From assembly GCA_964400785.1 (NCBI GenBank), contig CAYNWB010000041.1, positions 1 to 19,656 on the forward strand: a DNA stretch of 19,656 nucleotides. The letters are read 5' to 3'. The position numbers were made by a program, and so were the translations under genes. Origin of the DNA: CAVQGZ01 sp964400785 (GTDB lineage Bacteria; Actinomycetota; Actinomycetes; Jiangellales; Jiangellaceae). The notes beneath the pieces were generated by a model. It had not been told where the DNA came from. It saw only the letters and a program-made list of their open reading frames with translations, and made no database searches. Shown piece after piece: positions 1-9,729 of this stretch (positions are counted from its first letter, which is position 1; each line of letters opens with the position of its first letter).

Positions 1-31
1 GGGCTGGGTCGAGAAGGTCGAGGGCCCGCAC
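1..31 (-). CDS. Possible 5' end of a divergent gene, cut by the window edge
   Basis: Only about ten codons are visible, so no product can be named. On the minus strand a GTG at 31-29 opens a frame reading M-R-A-L-D-L-L-D-P-A with G or C in most third positions. It is preceded at exactly six bases by TAGTGT, a good actinobacterial -10 box, which is the layout of a leaderless gene. The competing view is a plus-strand gene ending here: the plus frame starting at base 2 also has coding-like composition, but it has no stop before glpK and would fuse into it; another plus frame ends at TAG 42-44 with low-complexity, Arg-rich codons. Divergence from glpK would fit a regulator gene, but that is a guess from position only. 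Confidence 0.3.
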   Translation of the reverse strand, partial: MRALDLLDPA

Positions 32-37
32 GAGGGC

Positions 38-43
38 ACACTA
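38..43 (-). promoter_or_regulatory. Candidate -10 box TAGTGT for the divergent left-edge gene
   Basis: The minus strand reads TAGTGT at 43-38, then GCCCTC, then GTG at 31. Actinobacterial -10 boxes follow TANNNT with transcription starting about seven bases downstream, so the transcript would begin at the GTG itself. No -35 box was recognised. This rests on pattern and spacing only. Confidence 0.3.
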
Positions 44-95
44 GGGGTGCGACCGGGGGGTGTGGCAGGGTCGTGTGGTGCAGCAGGGTTGGGTG

Positions 96-111
96 TGCGC
101 CGAGCGGCGCA
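96..111. repeat. Inverted repeat upstream of glpK
   Basis: TGCGCC (96-101), loop GAGC, GGCGCA (106-111) forms a perfect six-pair stem ending 19 bases before the glpK start. It could be an operator or a leader hairpin controlling access to the ribosome binding site GGGGAG (121-126). There is no T tract, so a terminator is unlikely. No clear TANNNT -10 box for glpK was found between 45 and 125. Confidence 0.35.
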
Positions 112-130
112 GCGGATCCCGGGGAGTGGC

Positions 131-1675
131 ATGAACGCGCACGACGGTCTGGTGCTGGCGATCGACCAGGGCACGACGAGCAGCCGGGCGATCCTCTTCG
201 GACGGGACGGCCTGCCGGTGGCGTCGGCCCAGCAGGAGTTCACGCAGCACTTCCCCCGCCCGGGGTGGGTCGAGCACGACCCGATGCAGATCTGGTCGTC
301 GGTGCGCGAGGTCACGGCCGCGGTCGAGGCCCGGGCGGACGTGACTGCCGCGGACATCGCGGCGGTCGGCCTGACGAACCAGCGCGAGACCACCGTGGTG
401 TGGGACCGCACGACCGGACGCCCGGTCGCCCCTGCGATCGTCTGGCAGGACACCCGCACCCAGGCGATCTGCGACCGGCTCGCCGCCGACGGAGGCACAC
501 GACGCTTCGCCGAGCGCACCGGCCTACCCCTGGCGACCTACTTCTCCGGCCCCAAGGTGGCGTGGGTGCTCGAGAACGTCCCCGGGGCGCGGGACCGGGC
601 AGAGGCCGGCGACCTGCTGTTCGGCACGGTCGACTGCTGGGTGCTCTGGAACGCGACCGGTGGGGTCGACGGCGGCGTGCACGTCACCGACGTCACGAAT
701 GCGTCGCGCACCATGCTCATGGACCTGCGCACCCTGGACTGGGACCCACAGATCTGCGCCGTGATGGGGATCCCGACGAGCATGCTGCCGGCGATCCGGT
801 CGTCCTCGCAGGTATACGGCCACGGACGGGCGGCGGGCCTGCTGCACGGGGTGCCCTACGCAGGCATCCTCGGCGACCAGCAGGCTGCCACCTTCGGCCA
901 GGCCTGCTTCGAGGTCGGTGCGGCGAAGAACACCTATGGGACGGGCAGCTTCATGCTGCTCAACACCGGTGAGCAGCCGGTCGCGAGCGAGCACGGTCTG
1001 GTCACCACGGTCGCCTACCGGCTCGGCGACGCCCCGGCCGTCTACGCGCTCGAGGGCTCCATCGCGGTCACCGGGTCGCTCGTGCAGTGGCTGCGCGACA
1101 ACCTGGGCATCATCGCCACGGCCGCGGACGTCGAGCCGCTGGCCGCGAGTGTCGACGACAACGGCGGTGTCTACGTCGTCCCGGCGTTCTCGGGGCTCTT
1201 CGCGCCGTACTGGCGCCCGGACGCTCGCGGCATCGTCGCGGGTCTGACGCGGTACGCGACCAAGGCCCACCTGGCCAGGGCGGCGCTGGAGGCCGTCGCG
1301 CTTCAGACCCGCGAGGTGGCCGAGGCCATGGCTGCCGACTCCGGGGTGACGCTGACCGAGCTGCGGGTGGACGGCGGCATGACCGCCAACGAGCTGCTCA
1401 TGCAGATCCAGGCCGACGTGCTCGGGGTGGACGTGGTGCGCCCGGTGGTGCCCGAGACCACAGCGCTGGGCGCTGCCTACGCTGCCGGGCTCGCGGTGGG
1501 GTACTGGTCGTCCACCGACGACATCGTGGCCAACTGGGCCGAGGACAGGCGGTGGTCGCCGCAGCGCGACGAGGCGTGGCGCGATCGGGAGCTACGACGG
1601 TGGCGCAAGGCGGTCTCGCGCAGCATGGACTGGGTGGACGACGACGAACGAGCAGCGCACGAGAGCACGAGCTGA
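131..1675 (+). CDS. glpK: Glycerol kinase
   Basis: Phosphorylates glycerol with ATP to sn-glycerol 3-phosphate in the cytoplasm, the entry step of glycerol use. The 514-residue product has the FGGY-kinase build and the usual length (about 500). The N-terminal phosphate-binding motif AIDQGTTSSRAI is at about residues 10-21, the second ATP-binding segment YGTGSFML lies around residue 270, and an FGGY signature-like stretch (KAHLARAALEAVALQTREV) lies around 378-396, followed by DGGMTANELLMQ. The ATG at 131 was chosen because family proteins begin about eight residues before the AIDQGTT motif and GGGGAG sits four bases upstream; the open frame continues upstream to the window edge but that stretch does not resemble the family. 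glpD follows 15 bases after the stop. No glycerol facilitator gene (glpF) is visible here. Confidence 0.96.
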   Translation: MNAHDGLVLAIDQGTTSSRAILFGRDGLPVASAQQEFTQHFPRPGWVEHDPMQIWSSVREVTAAVEARADVTAADIAAVGLTNQRETTVVWDRTTGRPVAPAIVWQDTRTQAICDRLAADGGTRRFAERTGLPLATYFSGPKVAWVLENVPGARDRAEAGDLLFGTVDCWVLWNATGGVDGGVHVTDVTNASRTMLMDLRTLDWDPQICAVMGIPTSMLPAIRSSSQVYGHGRAAGLLHGVPYAGILGDQQAATFGQACFEVGAAKNTYGTGSFMLLNTGEQPVASEHGLVTTVAYRLGDAPAVYALEGSIAVTGSLVQWLRDNLGIIATAADVEPLAASVDDNGGVYVVPAFSGLFAPYWRPDARGIVAGLTRYATKAHLARAALEAVALQTREVAEAMAADSGVTLTELRVDGGMTANELLMQIQADVLGVDVVRPVVPETTALGAAYAAGLAVGYWSSTDDIVANWAEDRRWSPQRDEAWRDRELRRWRKAVSRSMDWVDDDERAAHESTS

Positions 1676-1690
1676 GGAATCGAGGACAGG

Positions 1691-3418
1691 ATGCGGCCAC
1701 ACCCGGATGCACGACTCGGCCCCGACGAGCACCGCTCGTCGTGGGACCGACTCACCACGGCCCACCTCGACGTGCTGGTCGTCGGAGGTGGGGTCACGGG
1801 CACCGGAGCTGCGCTGGACGCGGCCACCCGCGGCCTGTCCGTGGGGCTGGTGGAGGCCCGAGACCTGGCGTCCGGGACGTCGTCCCGGTCGAGCAAGCTC
1901 TTCCACGGGGGCCTGCGCTACCTGGAGAAGCTCGACTTCGCCCTGGTGCGAGAGGCCCTGCGCGAGCGGGAGCTGAGCCTCACCGTGCTTGCCCCGCACC
2001 TGGTCAAGCCCGTCCCCTTCCTCTACCCGATCAAGGGTCTGGGGTGGGAACGCCCCTACTTCGCCGCCGGGCTGACCCTGTACGAGGCGCTCGGCGGACC
2101 GAACTCGCTGCCTCGGCATCGACACCTGTCCCGGCGCGGGGCCCGCTCGATCGCACCGTCCCTGCGCCCGGACTCCCTCGTCGGCGCCATCCAGTTCTGG
2201 GACTCCCAGGCCGACGACGCCCGACACACGCTCACGGTGGCCCGCACCGCGGCGCGGTACGGCGCGATCGTGCGCACCTCGACAGAGGTCGTCGGGCTGG
2301 TCCGCGAGGGCGGACGGGTGGTGGGCGCCGAGATCCGTGACGTGGAGTCCGGAGCGGTCGACACGGTGACGGCGGACTCCGTCGTCGTCTGCGCCGGCGT
2401 CTGGACCGACGACGTCGAAGCCCTCTCGGGCAGCCGGGGACGGTTCAACGTCCGCGCGTCCAAGGGCATCCACCTCGTGGTGCCGCGCGACCGGATCGCC
2501 TCGGAGTCCGGCCTGTTCCTGCGCACCCCGTCCTCGGTGCTCTTCGTGATCCCGTGGGGTCAGCACTGGCTGGTCGGCACCACCGACACCGACTGGAACC
2601 TCGACCGGGCCCACCCGGCGGCCAGCCGAGCCGACATCGACTACCTGCTCGGTCAGGTCAACCAGGTGCTGGTGCGCCCGCTCACCCGCGACGACATCGT
2701 CGGGGTCTTCGCCGGGCTGCGGCCCCTGCTGTCCGGGGAGTCGGAGGAGACCTCGCAGCTCTCGCGCGAGCATGCGGTCGCCCGGCCGGTTCCCGGTCTC
2801 GTGACCATCGCCGGCGGCAAGTACACGACCTATCGGGTCATGGCCGCAGACGCCATCGACGCCACCCTCCCCGACCTGCGCCGCACCCCGGGGCCGTCGG
2901 TCACCGACCAGACCCCGCTGCTGGGCGCGGAGGGCTACGCCGCCCTGGTCAACCAGGTCGACCGCCTCGCCGAGCACTACAGCCTGCCGGCCTGGCGGGT
3001 CCAGCACCTGCTCGACCGGTACGGGTCGCTCATCGGCGAGGTGCTCGAGCCGGCGGACGCCGACCCGTCCCTGCTCGAGCCCATCGACGGTGCCGACGGG
3101 TACCTGGCGGCAGAGATCCGATACGGCGCCACCCACGAGGGTGCGCTGCACCTGGACGACCTGCTGGCTCGCCGCACCCGTATCTCGATCGAGACCGCGC
3201 ACCGGGGTACGGACGCTGCTGCGGCTGCCGCCGACCTGGTGGCCGACGTGCTCGGCTGGGCACCGGAGCGGGTGCAGGCCGAGATCGAGGTCTACCTCGC
3301 TCGCGTGGCTGCCGAGCGCGCGTCCCAGGACGAGCCGGACGACCGCGCCGCCGACGCCGCCCGTCTGCTCGCGCCGGACACGCGCCGGGTGAGTGTCGGA
3401 CGTGCGTTGGACGACTGA
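1691..3418 (+). CDS. glpD: FAD-dependent aerobic glycerol-3-phosphate dehydrogenase
   Basis: Oxidises glycerol 3-phosphate to dihydroxyacetone phosphate and passes electrons through FAD to the quinone pool at the inner face of the membrane, completing the pathway started by glpK. The 575-residue product has a dinucleotide-binding motif VVGGGVTGTG at about 30-39, the GlpD-type SGTSSRSSKLFHGGLRYLE segment at 61-79, a second conserved block IPWGQHWLVGTTDTDW near residue 285, and GGKYTTYRVMAADA near 375. The C-terminal 160 residues match the alpha-helical DAO C-terminal domain of GlpD. GAGGA at 1682-1686 is a fair ribosome binding site for the ATG. It is co-transcribed with glpK and ends one base from the convergent acs stop codon. 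Confidence 0.95.
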   Translation: MRPHPDARLGPDEHRSSWDRLTTAHLDVLVVGGGVTGTGAALDAATRGLSVGLVEARDLASGTSSRSSKLFHGGLRYLEKLDFALVREALRERELSLTVLAPHLVKPVPFLYPIKGLGWERPYFAAGLTLYEALGGPNSLPRHRHLSRRGARSIAPSLRPDSLVGAIQFWDSQADDARHTLTVARTAARYGAIVRTSTEVVGLVREGGRVVGAEIRDVESGAVDTVTADSVVVCAGVWTDDVEALSGSRGRFNVRASKGIHLVVPRDRIASESGLFLRTPSSVLFVIPWGQHWLVGTTDTDWNLDRAHPAASRADIDYLLGQVNQVLVRPLTRDDIVGVFAGLRPLLSGESEETSQLSREHAVARPVPGLVTIAGGKYTTYRVMAADAIDATLPDLRRTPGPSVTDQTPLLGAEGYAALVNQVDRLAEHYSLPAWRVQHLLDRYGSLIGEVLEPADADPSLLEPIDGADGYLAAEIRYGATHEGALHLDDLLARRTRISIETAHRGTDAAAAAADLVADVLGWAPERVQAEIEVYLARVAAERASQDEPDDRAADAARLLAPDTRRVSVGRALDD

Positions 3419-3419
3419 G

Positions 3420-3425
<6 letters not shown>
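3413..3425. repeat. Palindrome containing both stop codons of glpD and acs
   Basis: GACTGA-G-TCAGTC is a perfect inverted repeat with a one-base centre. The glpD stop (3416-3418) and the acs stop (3420-3422 on the minus strand) lie symmetrically within it because both genes end GAC TGA. There is no space for an ordinary intergenic terminator, so both transcripts probably run into each other. Confidence 0.9.
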
Positions 3426-5378
<1,953 letters not shown>

Positions 5379-5384
5379 TGCGGT

Positions 5385-5391
5385 CTCCTCC
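5385..5391 (-). promoter_or_regulatory. Strong ribosome binding site of acs
   Basis: The minus strand carries GGAGGAG six bases before the GTG start. It fixes the acs start and suggests that acs is translated efficiently and independently of the upstream gene. Confidence 0.8.
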
Positions 5392-5411
5392 GGGTGGGAC
5401 GTTTGACCGGC

Positions 5412-5417
5412 ACGCTA
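5412..5417 (-). promoter_or_regulatory. Candidate -10 box TAGCGT for acs
   Basis: The 112-base gap between the exonuclease gene and acs contains TAGCGT on the minus strand, 33 bases before the GTG. It would give a leader of roughly 25-28 bases containing the GGAGGAG site. The -35 region is only GACC-rich and not convincing. An internal promoter would allow acs to be expressed apart from the symporter operon. No clear LytTR-type direct repeat was recognised in the gap. Confidence 0.3.
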
Positions 5418-5499
5418 GAAGCGCCGGCGGCGGTCGGTCGGGCCTTTGCGCGGGTGTGCGGCGAGCGGCGGCGGCATGGCGACGAGCGGTCTAGAAGCG
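5415..5499. repeat. Direct repeat CTAGAAGCG flanking the acs leader
   Basis: CTAGAAGCG occurs at 5415-5423 and again at 5491-5499, 76 bases apart, each followed by C/G-rich sequence of similar make-up. The second copy is the last codons and stop of the exonuclease gene (CGC TTC TAG on the minus strand). It may be a leftover of a short duplication of that gene's end or chance in GC-rich DNA. Confidence 0.6.
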
Positions 5500-6978
5500 G
5501 CGGGCGCTGTGCCGGGCCAGGTCCGTCGACATCGCGGCCGCCACAGCCTCACCGTAGGTGGTGATCCCCTGCATGCGCAGCAGCTCGATCATCGCCACGA
5601 AGACCTCGGCGGTGAGCAGGGCGTCACCGAGCGCCGTGTGCCGGCCGAGCACAGGGACGTCGTAGCGGCGGGCGAGGGTCTCCAGCGAGTGGTGCTCGCT
5701 GTCGGCGGGGTGCAGGACGGCGGACAGCAGCAGCACGTCGAGCACACGGGTCGGCAGCGTGACCCCGGCGGCGCGCTCGGCCGGGCGAAGGAACGCCAGG
5801 TCGAAGGCGATGTCGTGACCGACCAGAACCGTCTGCTCGGCGAAGCGCGAGAGGTCGCGCAGCACGGTGGGCAGGGTGGACCGCCCCGACACCATCGCGT
5901 CGGTGATCCCGTGCACCGCCGTGGCGACGGCCGGTATCGGGCGTCCCGGGTCGACCAGGCGGTCCAGCACGTCGTCCTCGCGAACCCGGGCTCGGTCCAC
6001 CCGCACAGCACCGACGGAGACGATCGCGTCCCCTCCTCGCGGGTCAAGCCCCGTGGTCTCGGTGTCGAGCACTGTGTAGGCCAGCGAGCGCAGGTCGTCT
6101 CCCGATCCAGGTGCCGAGGCGTCGACGTCGAGCAGCGAGAAGTCGTACACCACCGGTCGCGGGGCGGCCCGTGGAAGCACCGGCTCGGACTGCGGCGGGG
6201 TCTGGGCGGTGCCGACGTCGGTGGGCTGTGACGACCCGCGCGACTCGCCCGCCTCGGCCGGGCCGACCAGGACGAAACCGGAGTACCTGCCCTGCTCGGA
6301 GACCGGACCGACGCGAAGCTCCAGAGTCGTCTCACCGCACCGCACCGTCGACGACGTTCGCTTCCCCCGCAGCGCCTGCGCCACCGGCTCGGCGAGGTCG
6401 TCACGGTCGAGCACGGCGAACACCGAGCGGCCCACGCCGAGAAAGTTGTCGCGCCCGCACGCGTGCCGGGCAGCCTCGTTGAGCAGCAGCACCAGGCCGT
6501 CGCGGGTGCAGACCAGAACCGGGTGGTCGAGATCGGCCAGCACGGCCGCCAGCCGGTCGCGCTCGGCCGCCAGCTCAGCGCGTGCCTGTGCGACGCGGCT
6601 GTCGACATCGCGCTGGGCCTGCTCGGCCCGCGTGGCCAGCTCGTTGATGGCCGCGGTCACCTCGGCATGCCCCTGGCTGGGGCCGTCGTCGACCGCACGG
6701 TGGCGGGGGTTGGCGCCGGCTGCGGTGCGAGCGGCGGCCGCCAGTCGTCGCGCCGCCTGGTCGTGGGCGTGCAGCCGGCCGCGCATGAGCCACCAGACTC
6801 CACCGACCAGCACGACGAGTCCGCCGGTGAGTGCCCACCACACCTGGCGGGCTGCCGTGAGTAGGTCCTCGCGCGACGCGGGGTCGAGGTCGAGGATCAC
6901 GATGGCGGCGGTGATCGCCGGTACCACGGTGGCGAAGACCGCGACCAGGATCGCCTGATGGGTCGCTGCTCGTCTCAT
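5491..6978 (-). CDS. Membrane-anchored PAS-domain DEDDh 3'-5' exonuclease (DnaQ-like)
   Basis: The 495-residue product has two predicted membrane helices at about 8-30 and 46-66, a linker with heptad-like character (about 105-145), a PAS-like domain (about 145-237), a proline-rich spacer, and a DnaQ-type exonuclease domain (about 300-465). All DEDDh catalytic residues are present: D305 and E307 in VLDTETTG, D393 in GHDIAFD, and H447 with D452 in HTALGD. It should remove nucleotides from 3' ends of DNA or RNA oligomers at the inner membrane face; the real substrate is unknown. It is not the replicative epsilon subunit, which lacks membrane and PAS parts. The ATG at 6978 has GGGGAGGA seven bases upstream, so the longer upstream open frame is not used. 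It lies 25 bases after the DUF294 gene, an association also known beside proteobacterial actP/acs loci. Confidence 0.85.
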   Translation of the reverse strand: MRRAATHQAILVAVFATVVPAITAAIVILDLDPASREDLLTAARQVWWALTGGLVVLVGGVWWLMRGRLHAHDQAARRLAAAARTAAGANPRHRAVDDGPSQGHAEVTAAINELATRAEQAQRDVDSRVAQARAELAAERDRLAAVLADLDHPVLVCTRDGLVLLLNEAARHACGRDNFLGVGRSVFAVLDRDDLAEPVAQALRGKRTSSTVRCGETTLELRVGPVSEQGRYSGFVLVGPAEAGESRGSSQPTDVGTAQTPPQSEPVLPRAAPRPVVYDFSLLDVDASAPGSGDDLRSLAYTVLDTETTGLDPRGGDAIVSVGAVRVDRARVREDDVLDRLVDPGRPIPAVATAVHGITDAMVSGRSTLPTVLRDLSRFAEQTVLVGHDIAFDLAFLRPAERAAGVTLPTRVLDVLLLSAVLHPADSEHHSLETLARRYDVPVLGRHTALGDALLTAEVFVAMIELLRMQGITTYGEAVAAAMSTDLARHSARRF

Positions 6979-7003
6979 GGATCGGTCCTCCCCGAGGGCT
7001 CGA

Positions 7004-7966
7004 TCAGGGGTGCAGGTCGGTACGGAAGCGCAGCGCCGTCGCCTGCTGCACCTCCCGGATCGCGTCGAAGGCCTGGCGCAGCAGCCGCTCGTCCACCCAG
7101 CGGATCCGGTTCGGCGCGACCAGGTCGGTGATCGGCTCCCCGGCTCGGGCGGCACGCAGCTGGTGCGTCAGCCGCAGGCGGGTCAGCAGCGCGTGGGCGA
7201 AGCCCAGCCGCCCCGCGGCCCGCGGGCTGAGCTGACCCGCCTGCTCGGCCGCGACGAGTCGCTCGCGCGTGCCGACGGCGGTCGACCCGGCTGCCAGGCT
7301 GTACGTGCGCGCGATCATGGTCAGGGGCGCGAGGCCGCCCTTCTTGAGGTCGACCTTGCCCCTGGTGAGCCGTAGCCGGCCGAGCGCCCAGACGCCCGAC
7401 GGGTACTGCACCGCGGCCGCAGCCAGCCCCTGCAGCAGCCGTGCCGACCCGGCTGCGCCCACCATGATCGACTGCAGCGACGAGACGTCGAGGTCGCCGG
7501 CGATGGGTCGCAGGTCGAGAAACACGTCGGCATCGAGCACATCCTGCGGGCGCGGGTCGATGAAGCGTTGTCGCAGGATGCCCTCCCAGTCGGCCAGGCT
7601 GTGCGCCCAGGTGGTGGCCATGTAGTCGCCGTCGCACCGGCGCAGCCCCGCCGTGTGCAGCGCGTCGACCACGTGGGCCGCCAGCTTCTGGCCGTAGGCG
7701 ATCGCGTCCGGGTCGTCGGACGCCAGCACCAGGGCGTTGTCCTGGTCGCTGGCCAGGGACGGCTCCCTGCGGGCATGGGAGCCGAGCGCCAGCCAGGCGT
7801 AGGGCGTGGGGGGCTCGCCGAGCACGTGCTCGGCCTCGGCGAGCGCGTCCCGGGTCACGCTGTCGTAGTGGTCGGCCAGGCCCATGACGGCGTCGAGGGG
7901 AGCGCGCTGCGCCGCCAGCCGCTCGACCACGGCGAGCGTGTCCTCCGACGGTCGTCCCACGGTCAC
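7004..7966 (-). CDS. DUF294 putative nucleotidyltransferase, short form
   Basis: The 320-residue product carries the GlnD/MinNT-like nucleotidyltransferase signature GSHARRE (62-68) and SDQDNALV (73-80), followed by a helical DUF294 C-terminal domain (about 180-315; TRGKVDLKKGGLAPL is typical). The family relative commonly found near ActP-type symporters is about 600 residues with a cyclic-nucleotide-binding domain and a CBS pair in front; both are absent here, so only the transferase core and tail remain. Reaction and target are not known; nucleotidylylation of a protein is a possibility by analogy with GlnD. The GTG at 7966 overlaps the symporter stop as GTGA, so translation is probably coupled. 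The same frame stays open far upstream inside the symporter gene, but that stretch is a shadow. Confidence 0.82.
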   Translation of the reverse strand: MTVGRPSEDTLAVVERLAAQRAPLDAVMGLADHYDSVTRDALAEAEHVLGEPPTPYAWLALGSHARREPSLASDQDNALVLASDDPDAIAYGQKLAAHVVDALHTAGLRRCDGDYMATTWAHSLADWEGILRQRFIDPRPQDVLDADVFLDLRPIAGDLDVSSLQSIMVGAAGSARLLQGLAAAAVQYPSGVWALGRLRLTRGKVDLKKGGLAPLTMIARTYSLAAGSTAVGTRERLVAAEQAGQLSPRAAGRLGFAHALLTRLRLTHQLRAARAGEPITDLVAPNRIRWVDERLLRQAFDAIREVQQATALRFRTDLHP

Positions 7967-9729
7967 GGCCACCGTCCCCCTCGGCCGGTCAGGTTGGCGC
8001 CGCGGTCCAGGCCCAGCGCCTCGGGTGTGTGCAGCCGCACCATGATCCTCTGCACCCCGCTGGGAACCTGCCGCTGGCTGATCAGCGAGACCACGACCAT
8101 GGTGGCGAACGCTAGCGGCATCGTCCAGGCCGCGGGCTGAGCCAGCAGGGCTCCGGCCCAGCCGTCGAGCGGACCCCCCAGCATCGTCACCAGAACCGCT
8201 GCGCTCGCGAGGCCGCCTCCGACGAGCAGGCCCGAGACCGCGCCGCGGGCCGTCAGCCTCGGCCACCAGATGCCGAGCAGCAGCAGCGGGCAGAACGACG
8301 ACGCCGCCACGGCGAAGGCGAGCCCGACCATGCTCGCAACCCCCAGCCGTTGGCTGCCCAGCGTGAGCACGAGCGGTACCAGTACCGCGATCGTGGTGGC
8401 GATGCGGAAGGAGCGTCGCGCCGACCCCCCTCGCCGACTGAGCACGTCCTGGGAGAGCACTCCGGCCACGGAGACCACGAGGCCCGACGACGTGGACAGG
8501 AACGCGGCGAACGCACCGGCGGCGACCAGCGCGCCGAGCAGCTGGCCGGGCACGCCGTCCACCATCGCGGTCGGCAAGGTCAGCACGACCGCGTCGGTGC
8601 GACCGGTCAGCAGCAGCTCGGGCGCGTAGATGCGACCGAGAGCCCCGTAGATGGGAGGCGTCAGGTAGAAGATGCCGACCAGGCCGAGCACCGTCAGGGC
8701 CGTTCGGCGTGCGGCACGTCCGTCCGGGTTGGTGTAGAAGCGCACGAGCACGTGCGGCAACCCCATCGTGCCGAAGAACAGGGCGAGCATCAGCGAGTAG
8801 ACCCGGTAGAGGGGCTGGCTCTGGCCGTTCGACAGCGGGTACCCCCACTGCTCGCCGGTGAGGGCGGGGGAGGTGCCCACCGCAGGCACCTCGGCACCGG
8901 CGGGGAACGTCAGCCTGGTGGGTGCGCTCACCGCGTACTCGCCGGGGGTCAGGCGCACAGCTGCGTCGAGCACCTGATCGTCGAGGGTGCCGTCCACGGC
9001 GACCAGCACCGGCTCGGCGATCGTGATCGTGACGTCGGTGGTGAGGGTGACCGTGGTGCGGTCGCCGAACTCGGCGGGGCGGTCGGCGATCACCGCGGGG
9101 CTGCCGTCGGCGCGCCAGGCCGCGACGAGGAAGAAGACGGGCAGCGCGATCGCGACCAGCTTCAGCCAGTACTGGAAGGCCTGCACGAGCGTGATGCTGC
9201 GCATGCCGCCCCCCGCGACGGTGGCCAGCACGACCAGGCCGACGGCGAGCACGCCGACCCAGGTGGGAGCACCCGTGACGGTGCGCAGCGTCAGGCCGGC
9301 ACCCTGCATCTGGGGGACGAGGTAGAGCCATCCGATGGCGACCACGAACGAGGTTGCCACCGCGCGTACCCGGGTGGACTGCAGCCGGCCCTGGGCGAAG
9401 TCGGGGATGGTGAACGCGCCGGACCGGCGCAGGGGGGCCGCGACGAGAGCCAGCAGCAGCAGGTAGCCGACGGTGTAGCCGACGGGGTACCAGAGCATGT
9501 CGACCCCGAAAGCCAGCACGAGCCCGGCGACGCCCAGAAAGCTGGCCGCCGAGAGGTACTCGCCACCGATGGCGGCGGCGTTCATGCCCGGGGACACCGT
9601 GCGCGAGGCGACGTAGAAGTCGCCCGTGGTGCGCGACATGCGGGTGCCGAAAGCCCCGATGAGAACCCCTGCCAGCACCGAGAGCGCGATCGCGGCGAGC
9701 GCCAGCCCAGGGTCCACCGAGGAGGTCAC
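7963..9729 (-). CDS. Solute:sodium symporter, ActP/MctC-like monocarboxylate transporter
   Basis: An SSS (SLC5) family importer of 588 residues, expected to bring acetate, pyruvate, propionate or a similar acid in with sodium or protons. The family core GGEYLSAASFLG (55-66), the WYPVGYTVGYL helix (about 80-90), SGAFTIPDFAQGRL (103-116) and GTMGLPHVLVRFYTNPDGRAARRT (320-343) match ActP-type proteins. About twelve to thirteen membrane helices are evident. Between residues about 208 and 306 there is a long polar, beta-rich loop not found in E. coli ActP, presumably outside the membrane. The GTG at 9729 overlaps the stop of the small upstream gene as GTGA; the open frame upstream of it is that gene's shadow. 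Context with acs and a LytS/LytTR pair supports monocarboxylate use; the exact substrate is inferred. Confidence 0.9.
   Translation of the reverse strand: MTSSVDPGLALAAIALSVLAGVLIGAFGTRMSRTTGDFYVASRTVSPGMNAAAIGGEYLSAASFLGVAGLVLAFGVDMLWYPVGYTVGYLLLLALVAAPLRRSGAFTIPDFAQGRLQSTRVRAVATSFVVAIGWLYLVPQMQGAGLTLRTVTGAPTWVGVLAVGLVVLATVAGGGMRSITLVQAFQYWLKLVAIALPVFFLVAAWRADGSPAVIADRPAEFGDRTTVTLTTDVTITIAEPVLVAVDGTLDDQVLDAAVRLTPGEYAVSAPTRLTFPAGAEVPAVGTSPALTGEQWGYPLSNGQSQPLYRVYSLMLALFFGTMGLPHVLVRFYTNPDGRAARRTALTVLGLVGIFYLTPPIYGALGRIYAPELLLTGRTDAVVLTLPTAMVDGVPGQLLGALVAAGAFAAFLSTSSGLVVSVAGVLSQDVLSRRGGSARRSFRIATTIAVLVPLVLTLGSQRLGVASMVGLAFAVAASSFCPLLLLGIWWPRLTARGAVSGLLVGGGLASAAVLVTMLGGPLDGWAGALLAQPAAWTMPLAFATMVVVSLISQRQVPSGVQRIMVRLHTPEALGLDRGANLTGRGGRWP

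Noticed and set aside
1592..3202. Long minus-strand open frame (about 536 codons) opposite glpD
   Set aside because: Antisense shadow of glpD in very GC-rich DNA; the translation is Gly/Arg/Val-rich with no family motifs, while the plus frame is a clear GlpD.
5491..7155. Longer start for the exonuclease at 7155
   Set aside because: It would overlap the DUF294 gene by about 150 bases; the ATG at 6978 has a strong ribosome binding site and begins with the membrane helix.
7967..9331. N-terminal extension of the DUF294 frame running far into the symporter gene
   Set aside because: Arg/Ala/Gly-rich shadow of the symporter; the GTG at 7966 overlapping the symporter stop is the natural start.
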